Assembly: GCF_002646595.1 (NCBI RefSeq)
Contig: NZ_PDUD01000027.1
Coordinates: 124,001 to 188,000, forward strand
DNA length: 64,000 bases
Origin: Flavilitoribacter nigricans DSM 23189 = NBRC 102662
Lineage (GTDB): Bacteria; Bacteroidota; Bacteroidia; Chitinophagales; Saprospiraceae
Reading direction: 5' to 3'
Every line of letters starts with the position of its first letter. The stretch's first letter is position 1. Below the pieces are notes generated by a model. It worked only from the letters and a program-made list of their open reading frames with translations. It was not told the DNA's origin and searched no databases. This document shows, one piece after another, positions 17,407-25,988 of this stretch. Both the position numbers and the translations under genes were made by a program.

Positions 17407-19863
17407 ATGGTAAAGAACTATCTGAAGATCGCCTTTCGGCAATTACTAAAAAATAAGACGCAATCCATTATCCTCGTCGGCGGTCTGGCGGCGGGCATGA
17501 TGGCCTGTATGCTGTTGCTGCAATACGTCAGCTACGAGCTGAGTTTTGATGATTTTCACAGCAAACGCGACCAGATCTATCGCGTCGTTAACGAGCGTAT
17601 ACAGAACGGCGAAAGTGTGCAGAAAGGCACCATCACCTATCCGACGATCGGCGCGGCCATGCAAAAGGATTTTCCGGAAGTGGTCAATCACGCCCGCGTC
17701 CGATCGGCCGGTCCGGTTGTCGTTCGCCACCAGGATCAGGTAGCGCCCCAGGAGTCCATGATCTGGGTGGATGAACATTTTTTCGAAATATTTGACTTCC
17801 CGGTCCTGGCCGGTGAAAAAGTAGACCTGCTCTCCGAGACCAACGAGGTGGTGCTCACCCGGAAGGTGGCGGATCAGTATTTTCCCGCCGCTAAAGGGCA
17901 GTACGACCGGATCCTCGGCCAGGAAGTGGAACTTAACAAAAATCCGGATCCATACCGCATTGTTGGCATCACGGAAAATGTACCGGCCAATTCCCTCCTC
18001 CAGTTTGATGTGCTGGTATCCTTTGCCACCCATATCCGCTACCAGGGGCAGGCTTCCGATGATAGCTGGACCTGGTCCGATTTCTGGCACTTTGTCGAAC
18101 TGCAACCCCAGGCGGATGTTGCCGCGCTGGAAGCAAAACTGCCGGCCTTTAGTGACCGTTATTTTCGCGGTACGGAAGTCTCGGGCAGCGAAGAAGTTTT
18201 CAGTCTGCAGCCGCTCGCTGATGCCCATTTGTACTCCGCCGGTCTGGAATACGAGATCGGCGAAACCGCCAGCGGCAATGCGGTCTGGTCTTTGCTGATC
18301 ATTGCCTTTTTTATCCTGATCATTGCCTGGGTCAATTACGTAAACCTTTCTTCCGTGCGGGCCATCGAGCGGGCGCGGGAAGTGGGTGTGCGCAAAGTAG
18401 TCGGTGCGCGGCGCAGCGCCCTGATCGCCCAGTTTTTTACCGAGGCCCTGGTGGTCAATGTATTAGCGCTGGTGCTGGCCTGGCTGGGGGCACACTGGGT
18501 GAAACCGGCTTTTGCCGCTAATTTCGGACTCGAGCCTTCGGCTATGTCTTTTTTTACGGAAGGTACTTTATTTCTGCCGCTGACGATGCTGGGGCTGCTG
18601 GCGGCGGGATTGCTGATCTCCGGGGCCTATCCGGCCTGGTTGTTATCCTCGCCGCACGTTTCCAATGTACTGAAAGGCGCCTTTCAGCGCAATATGGGAG
18701 GCGGCACCCTGCGGAAGGCGCTGGTCGTCTTTCAGTTTACGGCTTCCATCGCGCTGATCACCGGTACCTGGCTGGTTGCCCGCCAGATCAACTTCATGAA
18801 TAAACAGGATCTGGGGGTCAATATCGATCAGGTCATGACGATACAGGGGCCGGGCCTGACAAGTTTCGACAGCACCTTCATTGACGAGATGAACGCTTTT
18901 AAGGATAAACTGCTGACCAATCCGCATATCCTGAATGCGGCCACCGCCAACCGGACACTCGGTGACGACTGGCAGGGCCGGGCTTTCCAGATCGCCAAAT
19001 TGGGCGAGGATGCCGGCACCGAACAGTTTACGAGCAGTTTTATCATGACGGATTACGGCTACGCGGATACCTATGACATGGAACTGCTGGCCGGCCGGTT
19101 CTTCCGACCGACTGACCATCATCCGGATTTTCAACGACTGGAAAATATTGTACTGACGGAAGCGGCGGTGAAGATGTTCGGCTATCCGAACGTTGCTGAC
19201 GCGGTGGGGCAGCGATTGAATTTCTGGGATAAGAACTGGACGGTAGTGGGAGTACTACCCGATTATCACTCCCGGTCGCTACACCATCCGATCGAACCGC
19301 TGATCTTCGTACCCGCCTACGGCACGGGTAATGCCCTGTCCCTACGTCTGGACGGCGAGGATATGGAGTCTACTATCGGCTTCATCCAAAGTACGTTCCA
19401 GGATTTCTTCCCAGGGAATATTTTTGAGTACGCTTTTGTGGATGAGTCCTTTCAGCGCCTGTACGAATCGGATCGCCGATTCGGTCGGATCCTGGTGTTT
19501 TTCACCTTCCTGACGGTACTGATCGCCTGCCTCGGCTTATTCGGTCTGGCGACCTATATGACCTTCCTGCGCACGAAAGAGATCGGTGTGCGGAAAGTCC
19601 TGGGAGCGTCCGTGGCCAGCCTGCTGTTATTACTGTCCAGGGATTTCCTCCGCCTGGTTTTGCTGGCGCTGGTTATTGCCATTCCGCTGGCTTGGTTCTT
19701 TTCGCGCCAGTGGCTGATGGAGTTTCCCTACCGGGTAGATATAGAGTGGTGGATGTTTGCGGCGGCCGGTCTGGGGGCTATTCTTATCGCTTTCGTGGCG
19801 GTGAGCGCCCAAAGTGCGAAGGTAGCGATGGCCAATCCGGTGCAAAGCCTGCGAAGTGAATGA
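17407..19863 (+). CDS. FtsX/MacB-type ABC transporter permease
   Basis: An 818-residue permease. It has the N-terminal helix (NKTQSIILVGGLAAGMMACM), periplasmic domain, FtsX block with EVGVRKVVGARRSALIAQFF, second periplasmic domain and last FtsX block with KEIGVRKVLGASVASL, ending in NPVQSLRSE. This end is nearly the same as in the first two permeases, so it is closer to them than to its immediate upstream neighbour. It probably has its own promoter with an operator-like palindrome at 17241-17268. The gene ends at a perfect hairpin shared with a convergent gene. Confidence 0.92.
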   Translation: MVKNYLKIAFRQLLKNKTQSIILVGGLAAGMMACMLLLQYVSYELSFDDFHSKRDQIYRVVNERIQNGESVQKGTITYPTIGAAMQKDFPEVVNHARVRSAGPVVVRHQDQVAPQESMIWVDEHFFEIFDFPVLAGEKVDLLSETNEVVLTRKVADQYFPAAKGQYDRILGQEVELNKNPDPYRIVGITENVPANSLLQFDVLVSFATHIRYQGQASDDSWTWSDFWHFVELQPQADVAALEAKLPAFSDRYFRGTEVSGSEEVFSLQPLADAHLYSAGLEYEIGETASGNAVWSLLIIAFFILIIAWVNYVNLSSVRAIERAREVGVRKVVGARRSALIAQFFTEALVVNVLALVLAWLGAHWVKPAFAANFGLEPSAMSFFTEGTLFLPLTMLGLLAAGLLISGAYPAWLLSSPHVSNVLKGAFQRNMGGGTLRKALVVFQFTASIALITGTWLVARQINFMNKQDLGVNIDQVMTIQGPGLTSFDSTFIDEMNAFKDKLLTNPHILNAATANRTLGDDWQGRAFQIAKLGEDAGTEQFTSSFIMTDYGYADTYDMELLAGRFFRPTDHHPDFQRLENIVLTEAAVKMFGYPNVADAVGQRLNFWDKNWTVVGVLPDYHSRSLHHPIEPLIFVPAYGTGNALSLRLDGEDMESTIGFIQSTFQDFFPGNIFEYAFVDESFQRLYESDRRFGRILVFFTFLTVLIACLGLFGLATYMTFLRTKEIGVRKVLGASVASLLLLLSRDFLRLVLLALVIAIPLAWFFSRQWLMEFPYRVDIEWWMFAAAGLGAILIAFVAVSAQSAKVAMANPVQSLRSE

Positions 19864-19872
19864 TTGATCATT

Positions 19873-19914
19873 TGATGATTCGATGATGTAATCGATCACA
19901 TCATCGAATCATCA
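19873..19914. terminator. Perfect 17-bp hairpin between convergent genes
   Basis: The arms 19873-19889 and 19898-19914 (TGATGATTCGATGATGT and its complement) enclose an 8-base loop. It lies 9 bp after one stop codon and 16 bp from the stop of the convergent gene. It lacks a T-run and is only moderately GC-rich, so it may act as a bidirectional transcript end protected from nucleases rather than a strict intrinsic terminator. Confidence 0.6.
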
Positions 19915-19930
19915 GTTCATCAGATCATCA

Positions 19931-20881
19931 TCAATTGGAGCTGATCGCGTAGGAAAGTCCCAGGATCCAGTAGCTCTGCAGCGGGTTGTTGTCCAGTTCG
20001 GCAGCCAGTGCTTCCTGTTTGTTATTACGCAGTCCGATATCCAGACCGATACCGATCCCCTTATATGCGGTGCTGAAGGTATTTACCCAGGTCCAGTTGG
20101 ACAGGTCACTCCCCTGATAGCTCATGAAGGCCGACAGGTTAGATTTCCAGTTCAGCCCCTGCACGATCTTTTTGGTGTAATCCGCTACGATCTTCGCACC
20201 CAGCGAAGACTCATAGGAGAAATCCTGATCCGCAAAAACGAAGTTGTAGTTCAGAGGGTGAATAACCACTACCAGGTTGTTGGCCGGCGTCCAGGTACCA
20301 CCCGCACCGAGGTCCAGATAGCCCGGGTTGTTGAATTTCCCTTCGAGAATGGACGTCCGGTATTCACCGAGGGTAGAGATCGCAAACTTCGGGGACAGTT
20401 TGAAACCGTAGAGCGAGGACAGGTTAAAAGCATCGGCGGCCACCTGAAATCCTTCCGTATCGTCGGGATTGTCCTTATCGTCAAATTTCAGCCAGCCCAG
20501 AGTCAGGTTGGCACTGTTGCGCCAGAATGATTTTTCCCAGTCTCCGTTGGCGAAAGCCGTAGAAGTAACACCGATATTAACCGCAGAGGTATTGGATTGG
20601 CTTTTTGACAGCCAGTCGCTGAAGGTAGCGAAGTTGAGACCAAGGTTACCCAGCATACCCTTGTTCCAGCGGGGGTAGGGGGTAAGTTGATCCGTGAGAC
20701 TGGCTACTTCTCCTTCCAGAGTAGCAACCTGCTTACCCAGTGTGCCCAGGGCAGTTTTCAGCGAATCCAGGGTAGCGCTTTTCATTTCTTTTTCGGCCAT
20801 CATCTCTTCTCTGGTCTGAGCGGTGAGGAAGGATGGCAGGGTAAAGGCAGTTAATAAGGCGATCCAAATTAAACGTTGCAT
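19931..20881 (-). CDS. DUF3078-like outer-membrane protein
   Basis: A 316-residue exported protein if translation starts at the ATG at 20881. I chose this start because it opens directly into a clean signal peptide (MQRLIWIALLTAFTLPSFLTAQ); a longer frame exists upstream, but its extra residues have no signal-peptide character. After a short coiled-coil-like stretch (LDSLKTALGTLGKQVATLEG) the sequence becomes beta-strand-rich with alternating aromatic residues, as in a small outer-membrane barrel. The pattern (GNLGLNFATFSDWLSKSQSN) recalls DUF3078 of Bacteroidota. Function is unknown. A hairpin with a T-run lies upstream in its leader direction. Confidence 0.75.
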   Translation of the reverse strand: MQRLIWIALLTAFTLPSFLTAQTREEMMAEKEMKSATLDSLKTALGTLGKQVATLEGEVASLTDQLTPYPRWNKGMLGNLGLNFATFSDWLSKSQSNTSAVNIGVTSTAFANGDWEKSFWRNSANLTLGWLKFDDKDNPDDTEGFQVAADAFNLSSLYGFKLSPKFAISTLGEYRTSILEGKFNNPGYLDLGAGGTWTPANNLVVVIHPLNYNFVFADQDFSYESSLGAKIVADYTKKIVQGLNWKSNLSAFMSYQGSDLSNWTWVNTFSTAYKGIGIGLDIGLRNNKQEALAAELDNNPLQSYWILGLSYAISSN

Positions 20882-21560
20882 CTTGCGAGTGTTAGTGAGT
20901 AATAGATTTATTAGAACATAGTTGGCTATGTCAGGCAGAATGGATGGGAATTCATCCCTTCCCGACAAATTACAGCAATTATGACTAAAAAACATCTAAT
21001 ATGTCACATCCCGTAGTGCAAAATACCGGTCCGGCTGGTTGAAAAATCGAATAATCGAGGTGGGAAATAAAAAAGTCGTGCCAAGTGGCACGACCTGCGT
21101 AATTGAACTAGTATGAAAAAACTCTATGTGAAGATCACACTATATTAGACTCCTTTTTTTCTAAAAATGTTGCCCGGGAACAGAATAAAATTTTGGTTTT
21201 ACGACGAAACCTTCTTAAGGGTCGTTAAACGGTCCCTTTTAGTGGATGGAAAAAATTGGGCACCAAATAATAAAATGGTCGTCGGTTAGCAGGACGGTAG
21301 GGCGTAAACGGGCATTGTTGATAGAGATTGGAGCCAATCGGGATTTCCTTCCCGGGAAAAACCAATGAAATTACCTGCGGGCTACAGCCTACGATCTGCC
21401 GGTTCGTCCGTCGGCCCTAAGAATGAAGCGGATAGACATACGGCCAAAAAAAATAACAACCGCCTCCGGGTTTTAAACAATTTCCGGCACCCCGGCTTTC
21501 GTTTATGCTGCAAAAAAAAGGACGGGTAGTTATCCGTTTAGATCATCAAAATAAACCAGC
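20882..21560. other. Intergenic region with a leader-type terminator and mini-ORF
   Basis: About 680 bp between divergent genes. It contains a minus-strand terminator hairpin (21069-21094) located 5' of the DUF3078-like gene, and on the plus strand a 12-codon frame at 21113-21148 (MKKLYVKITLY) followed by a T-tract. The remainder, to 21560, shows no coding frame or obvious repeat. Confidence 0.5.
21069..21094 (-). terminator. Intrinsic terminator upstream of the DUF3078-like gene
   Basis: Stem 21087-21094/21075-21082 (GTCGTGCC paired with GGCACGAC) with a 4-base loop, followed on the minus strand by six T residues (21074-21069). It stands about 190 bases before the ATG at 20881, with no gene ending just before it. 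It may be a leader attenuator or end a small RNA. Confidence 0.6.
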
Positions 21561-22097
21561 ATGAGAATACTGCTTGTAATGAGCGCCTTTGCGCTTCTAA
21601 TGATTTCTTGTTCCGAAGGAGAAGACCTGCGGGAACCCGTCGTGGATCTGACTACAGAATGGGACAATACCACTGCTGTGATCACGCAATTTATCAATAC
21701 GTTGCAGCGGGCCCAACAGGAAATGCAGAATCAGTTTGCCGAAATGGCCGTACCGGAAGAACTCACCCTGAACGAGCAGTCTCAGACCCAGGTGACCGAA
21801 CTCCGGGATAATTTCCAGGAAGAGCTCAGCAGTCTGACCGATCTGAGCGGTGAGATCAGCGGCTTCATCGGAGCGTGGCAGTCTAAAGCAGAAAAACTGA
21901 CCGATCTGAATGTGGGGCTGGAAACGGGCGATCTCGGTTCGGACAGCCGGAGTACGCTGGAGGAACTGCAGGAGACCGTCGAACAGGGCCGGAACGAACT
22001 GGAAAGCTGGAAAGGCGAACTGGAGGATATCCAGATCAATACCCAGGATATTCTGGAACAATTCCACACCCTGATTGCCAACCTGCAGGGAAACTGA
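21561..22097 (+). CDS. Small lipoprotein with coiled-coil body
   Basis: A 178-residue protein with a type II signal peptide (LLVMSAFALLMISCSEGE); Cys17 is the likely lipidation site. The mature part is acidic, Gln/Glu-rich and almost wholly alpha-helical, with heptad-like spacing (LQRAQQEMQNQFAEM, LEELQETVEQGRNELESWKG). No known domain was recognised. It is probably anchored to the inner leaflet of the outer membrane or to the periplasmic face, where a helical hairpin could act as an adaptor or spacer. It is followed by the oxygenase gene, which has its own promoter, so the two need not be co-transcribed. Confidence 0.78.
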   Translation: MRILLVMSAFALLMISCSEGEDLREPVVDLTTEWDNTTAVITQFINTLQRAQQEMQNQFAEMAVPEELTLNEQSQTQVTELRDNFQEELSSLTDLSGEISGFIGAWQSKAEKLTDLNVGLETGDLGSDSRSTLEELQETVEQGRNELESWKGELEDIQINTQDILEQFHTLIANLQGN

Positions 22098-22141
22098 TAC
22101 GCCGGCCGGCGGTAAGGGCGGAGCTGTTCTTAGCTTACCCC

Positions 22142-22173
22142 TTGCAACTACCTATCAGAAAAGTGTATTTTTG
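22142..22173 (+). promoter_or_regulatory. Bacteroidota-type promoter of the oxygenase gene
   Basis: TTG at 22142-22144 and TATTTTTG at 22166-22173 are 21 bp apart, matching the TTG-N19-21-TAnnTTTG form used by the Bacteroidota housekeeping sigma factor. The predicted start is near 22180, about a dozen bases before the ATG at 22192. Confidence 0.7.
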
Positions 22174-22191
22174 CGGAAACAAATAAGACTT

Positions 22192-23145
22192 ATGCAAAAA
22201 CGAGCTATTCCTTTGGTGGACCTCAGCAAGTTCACCCATGGAAATGCGGAAGAAAGAGCCGCTTTTGTGGAGGCTTTGGGAGAAGCTTTTCACACAATTG
22301 GTTTTGTAGGGGTAAAAAACCACGGCGTACCCCAATCCCTGATCGATCGCTTTTACAGCGAATCCAAAGCATTTTTTGCCCTGCCGGAAGACGTGAAGCG
22401 CAGATATGAGATCGAAGGGCTGGCCGGTCAAAGAGGATTCACCAGTTTCGGTAAAGAACACGCCAAGCAATCCGAAGTGGCGGACCTGAAGGAGTTTTTT
22501 CAGATCGGTCAGGAAGTGAAAGTGGATGACGCCCTTAAGGATCGTTATCCGGATAATGTCCACGTGGCGGAAAACCCGGACTTTACCCAGACGGGCATCG
22601 AATTGTATCGTGCTTTCGAAGGCGCAGGCAGCGAACTGCTGCGGGCCATTGCCATCCATCTGGATCTGGGCGCCGATTATTTTGACGATAAGATCGAAAA
22701 GGGGAACAGCATCCTGCGTTCCATCTTTTATCCGCCGATCACCCGCGAGCCGGCTTCGGCCATCCGGGCGGAGCAACACGAAGATATCAATCTGATCACC
22801 CTGCTGGTCGGGGCTTCCGCTGGCGGCCTGCAACTCTTCACCAAAGAAGGCGAATGGGTGGATATCGTTCCCGGAGACGACGAGATCGTGATCAATGTGG
22901 GCGATATGCTACAGCGTCTGACGAATAACTATCTGAAATCCACTACGCATCGCGTGGTCAACCCGCCCCGGGAGGATTGGCACTTGCCGCGTCTGTCTAT
23001 TCCGTTTTTCCTGCATCCGAAAAGTGAAATGGACCTGACGATCCTGGATAAGTGTGTGGACGAAGAACATCCCGCTGCCTACGAGCCGATCACGGCCGGG
23101 GACTATCTGGACGAAAGGTTACGAGAAATCGGACTGAAGAAGTAA
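22192..23145 (+). CDS. Isopenicillin N synthase-like Fe(II)/2-oxoglutarate dioxygenase
   Basis: A 317-residue soluble enzyme. I start it at the ATG at 22192, downstream of a good promoter; the longer frame would overlap the preceding gene. The N-terminal DIOX_N region (IPLVDLSKF, then IGFVGVKNHGVP) is followed by the double-stranded beta-helix. The iron ligands are H196 and D198 (EQHED) and H253 (TTHRVV), and R267 in RLSIPFF should bind the 2-oxoglutarate carboxylate. The family uses O2 and 2-oxoglutarate to oxidise small molecules such as amino acids or secondary metabolites. The substrate is unknown, and the gene stands alone rather than in a biosynthetic cluster. Confidence 0.93.
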   Translation: MQKRAIPLVDLSKFTHGNAEERAAFVEALGEAFHTIGFVGVKNHGVPQSLIDRFYSESKAFFALPEDVKRRYEIEGLAGQRGFTSFGKEHAKQSEVADLKEFFQIGQEVKVDDALKDRYPDNVHVAENPDFTQTGIELYRAFEGAGSELLRAIAIHLDLGADYFDDKIEKGNSILRSIFYPPITREPASAIRAEQHEDINLITLLVGASAGGLQLFTKEGEWVDIVPGDDEIVINVGDMLQRLTNNYLKSTTHRVVNPPREDWHLPRLSIPFFLHPKSEMDLTILDKCVDEEHPAAYEPITAGDYLDERLREIGLKK

Positions 23146-23322
23146 GCGTTCTCAGTCACAGGAGCGTCATAATACCGATTGCTCAGGTGAATCCTGATTT
23201 TTTTCGTAACTTTCTATACTATTTTAGTCGAATGGCTGTCCGTCTGAAGCCGTAAGTCCTCTGGGCTTGCGACCGGGAGCGGCCGACATGCATTACAATT
23301 TTAAATCGTTTAGCAAACAAGT

Positions 23323-23353
23323 TTGATATACCGGAAGAAATCCAGTAGTTTTG
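23323..23353 (+). promoter_or_regulatory. Bacteroidota-type promoter of tatA
   Basis: TTG (23323-23325) is followed after 20 bp by TAGTTTTG (23346-23353). The spacing and sequence match TTG-N20-TAnnTTTG. It lies 20 bases before the tatA ATG and so favours the start at 23374 over the longer reading frame beginning at 23323. Confidence 0.7.
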
Positions 23354-23373
23354 CTTTACAAAATTTTCAGTCT

Positions 23374-23595
23374 ATGAAAACGATCCTTTTATTTAACTTC
23401 TTGGGACCTGAAATGCTGGTCATTTTCTTCGCTATCCTGCTGCTATTCGGCGGAAAGAAAATTCCCGAACTGATGCGTGGCATTGGCAAAGGCATTAAGG
23501 AATTCAACTCAGCCCGTTCTACCCTGGAATCAGAGCTGAAGGACGGAATGAAGGAAGCCGAGCGTAGAGAACTGGAGGAGAAGAGACAATCCTAA
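23374..23595 (+). CDS. tatA: TatA/TatE-family twin-arginine translocase subunit
   Basis: A 73-residue protein. It has the full TatA layout: a short periplasmic N-terminus, one membrane helix ([20 protein letters not shown]), the hinge and amphipathic helix ([15 protein letters not shown]), and a charged C-terminal tail. TatA multimers form the pore of the Tat system for folded proteins. No tatC or tatB is adjacent, which is usual for Bacteroidota, where tatC often lies elsewhere. It has its own promoter and is followed by a strong bidirectional terminator, so it is monocistronic. Confidence 0.93.
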   Translation: MKTILLFNFLGPEMLVIFFAILLLFGGKKIPELMRGIGKGIKEFNSARSTLESELKDGMKEAERRELEEKRQS

Positions 23596-23678
23596 CCAAT
23601 AGCGATTGCCCTAAGTATATTTCTGCGGGCAGGTCCGTCCTGCCGGGTAGTACTGTACTTATACAATATGGTCCAAAC

Positions 23679-23711
23679 AAAAAAGCCGGACGGTAATCGC
23701 CCGGCTTTTTT
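23679..23711. terminator. Bidirectional intrinsic terminator
   Basis: The arms 23679-23689 and 23701-23711 (AAAAAAGCCGG and CCGGCTTTTTT) give a strong stem with an A-tract on one side and a T-tract on the other. It closes tatA on the plus strand and the DUF937 gene on the minus strand. Confidence 0.88.
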
Positions 23712-23734
23712 GTATTTGTAGCAGTCGGTCAGCA

Positions 23735-24370
23735 CTATTTTTTACGGCCGAACAACCCGCCCAGCATTTTCATGCCCATTCCGGCCAGATCGTCCAGGAT
23801 GCTACCGTCTCCATCGGCATCCAGAAAACGCATCGCCAGACTCATCAGCGGATTATCATTGGAATGTTTCTTAACGGTACCCGTCAGCAGATCGGAAATA
23901 CCGGAGCTGTCCAGGTTGTTGTCGCGTTTGGCTTTACCCAGAGCGCCCATGATCACCGGAGCCAGCATGGTCATCAGGCTACCCGTTTTATTGGAATCCA
24001 GACCACTCATTTTACTGATCATATCGATGGCACCGGATTGCTTGTTGCCCAGTACGTGATTGAGGATACCGGCACCGTTGAGCATGCGGTTGAGATCGAT
24101 ACCACCCGTACCGGCATTGCGATTGTTGCCGGTCACCATACCGACCACATCGTTGAGAATACTACCGTCGTGATCGCGCTCCAGCGCACTGGCCAGTGAG
24201 CTCGCACCTTCGGGAGAAGCGGCGTTTTTCGCTAATGCACTCATCAGAACGGAAGTAATACCGGAAGCAGCTTTCGCGGTTTTTTCTTTTTCTGCCCCAC
24301 CGAGAGATTGGCTGAGTTGGTCAATCATTCCGCCGGACAGTTGTCCTTGTAGAAGATCCATTAGGTCCAT
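23735..24370 (-). CDS. DUF937-domain protein
   Basis: A 211-residue protein built of short helices with repeated Gly/Ala/Asp-rich loops (LQGQLSGGMIDQLSQSLGGA near the start, then several LA-G-LGxxK-type repeats). This pattern matches the DUF937 family, found widely in bacteria and resembling the YidB group. A tail motif (DADGDGSILDDLAGMGMKML) resembles a loop-rich calcium-binding segment but is not a clear EF hand. No signal peptide is present, so it is probably cytoplasmic. Function is unknown. It ends at the terminator shared with tatA. Confidence 0.85.
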   Translation of the reverse strand: MDLMDLLQGQLSGGMIDQLSQSLGGAEKEKTAKAASGITSVLMSALAKNAASPEGASSLASALERDHDGSILNDVVGMVTGNNRNAGTGGIDLNRMLNGAGILNHVLGNKQSGAIDMISKMSGLDSNKTGSLMTMLAPVIMGALGKAKRDNNLDSSGISDLLTGTVKKHSNDNPLMSLAMRFLDADGDGSILDDLAGMGMKMLGGLFGRKK

Positions 24371-24640
24371 GAAGTTAATTTTTAGATTGAGAAATGGTTG
24401 TTCTAAAGAGAAGCGTATTTGAATATATTATTTCTGCGGAAGAACTTCTTCAAATGTATTGAAAAAGGATGTCAATACCCAAAATTGAGCGGATATAAAG
24501 TCAAATGTATCGCTATTTACGCATCTGCTATACCCTGGAGACGACAGTTCGGCCGGGAAGTCACGAAAAAATTAAGGAGTGCCCCAACCTGCAGGACACT
24601 CCTCATCTGATCTGTAAATTTGTTTGAGTTTATAAGGGGG

Positions 24641-25771
24641 TTAATAACAGGGGTTTAGGGAGGTGTCTACGAGGTCTCCTCCGTTTACGGAATTATTTAT
24701 TCCGCAATCCTTAATGCTGATGCCCGAAGCGGAAATAACCTTATTATCAAAAGAGGTTGGCGTTAAAAAGCCGAAACGTTCGGTATCTCCGGCCAGTTCG
24801 ACATCGGCGTCTACGTTGTCGGCCGCTTTATTCATGATCAGCAGGTTGTTATTGGCGCCGTCGATGACGATGATGCCGACGTGGTAGTTCCCGTTTGCCG
24901 TATTGTGATGCGTGATCCAGTTCTTACCGGCATTTTCCGATCCCACGATCGTACCATCCGCCAGCGGAAGGGCTGTGGGAACTTTGCAGAGGATGAGGCC
25001 GATAAAATTTGAATTCGTGGTATTGCCGGTGAGCAGTCCGTCTTCGTCGCAGGCCCAGATACCGAAAATCGTATTGGTAATATGGTTATTAAAGATCCGG
25101 ACACGGTCGCCGTTCATATTGACTACGCCGTGTACTTCGGACGCCAGATCGGTTTGCCAGGCACTACTGCCGACGATCGTATTCCGGGTAATGTAGCTCC
25201 GATCCCCGTGATGGTTCAGTATACCGATCCCAAAATTGGTAAACGTATTTTGACTGATAAAAGCCTTCGGAGCATTCTGGATAAGGATGCCCGTGCCGCC
25301 ATAATCCGAGTCGGCCCGCAGCGAAAGTCCGTGCACCAGCACCCCTTCGGCATTAAGAAGATGCAGCGCCGGCTGAATGTAGCCAACCCTACCCGGTGGC
25401 TGGACGCCGGAAATGATCTCGGCTCCGGCTTCGCCGATAATACTGACTTTCTGGTCGATCACCACGGTACGGGTTTCGTGGTGTTCGCCGGCTTTAACGA
25501 GCACCGTGCCGCCGGCTCCGGCTTCGGCAATAGCTGCCGCCAGGCCGTCTACCGAACCAGCGGGCAGTTCCACCGCATTGGCCGGAATGCGATCCATGGT
25601 CTGGAGCTGAATGCGTAAACCGTCTTCCCGGGCATTCCGGATCTGTTGCTCAGCAGCATCGATCCATTGCTTTTCGGTGAGATCCGGGCCTTTCACTGTG
25701 GGTATTTCTTTCTGACAGGCAGAGAACACTAACATCATCAGCGCTAAAACTGGTAATAACTTGAGGTACAT
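24641..25771 (-). CDS. Right-handed beta-helix lipoprotein
   Basis: A 376-residue lipoprotein with a lipobox (LVFSACQ; Cys19). After a short helical segment, about residues 70-350 consist of repeating coils rich in N, G, I and V (ISQNTFTNFGIGILNHHGDR, then ITRNTIVGSS, IFNNHITNTIFGIW), typical of a right-handed parallel beta-helix of the NosD/pectate-lyase-like fold. The N-terminal part (AELPAG-x-AAIAEAGAGGTVLV) resembles carbohydrate-related beta-helix proteins. Such proteins can be lyases, epimerases or simple binders; I cannot identify catalytic residues. The gene precedes, on the same strand, the hybrid sensor located upstream, which may control it. Confidence 0.85.
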   Translation of the reverse strand: MYLKLLPVLALMMLVFSACQKEIPTVKGPDLTEKQWIDAAEQQIRNAREDGLRIQLQTMDRIPANAVELPAGSVDGLAAAIAEAGAGGTVLVKAGEHHETRTVVIDQKVSIIGEAGAEIISGVQPPGRVGYIQPALHLLNAEGVLVHGLSLRADSDYGGTGILIQNAPKAFISQNTFTNFGIGILNHHGDRSYITRNTIVGSSAWQTDLASEVHGVVNMNGDRVRIFNNHITNTIFGIWACDEDGLLTGNTTNSNFIGLILCKVPTALPLADGTIVGSENAGKNWITHHNTANGNYHVGIIVIDGANNNLLIMNKAADNVDADVELAGDTERFGFLTPTSFDNKVISASGISIKDCGINNSVNGGDLVDTSLNPCY

Positions 25772-25988
25772 AAATGAATGGGTTTAATTAAAAAATTTGT
25801 GAATCAGGAGGGGCTATTTTTTAGGCGATTTGAGCGTAGCTGGGTTATGAATAAAGGTCGAGCCTGATCGAAAAGAGTACGTATCAGACTCAAAAACTCA
25901 TATGGTAAAAATGAAGGATATCGATGAATTGGGACCGAACTATAGTTTCAAAAAACCGAACTATTGTCCACAAAAGGGGATAGCGTTC

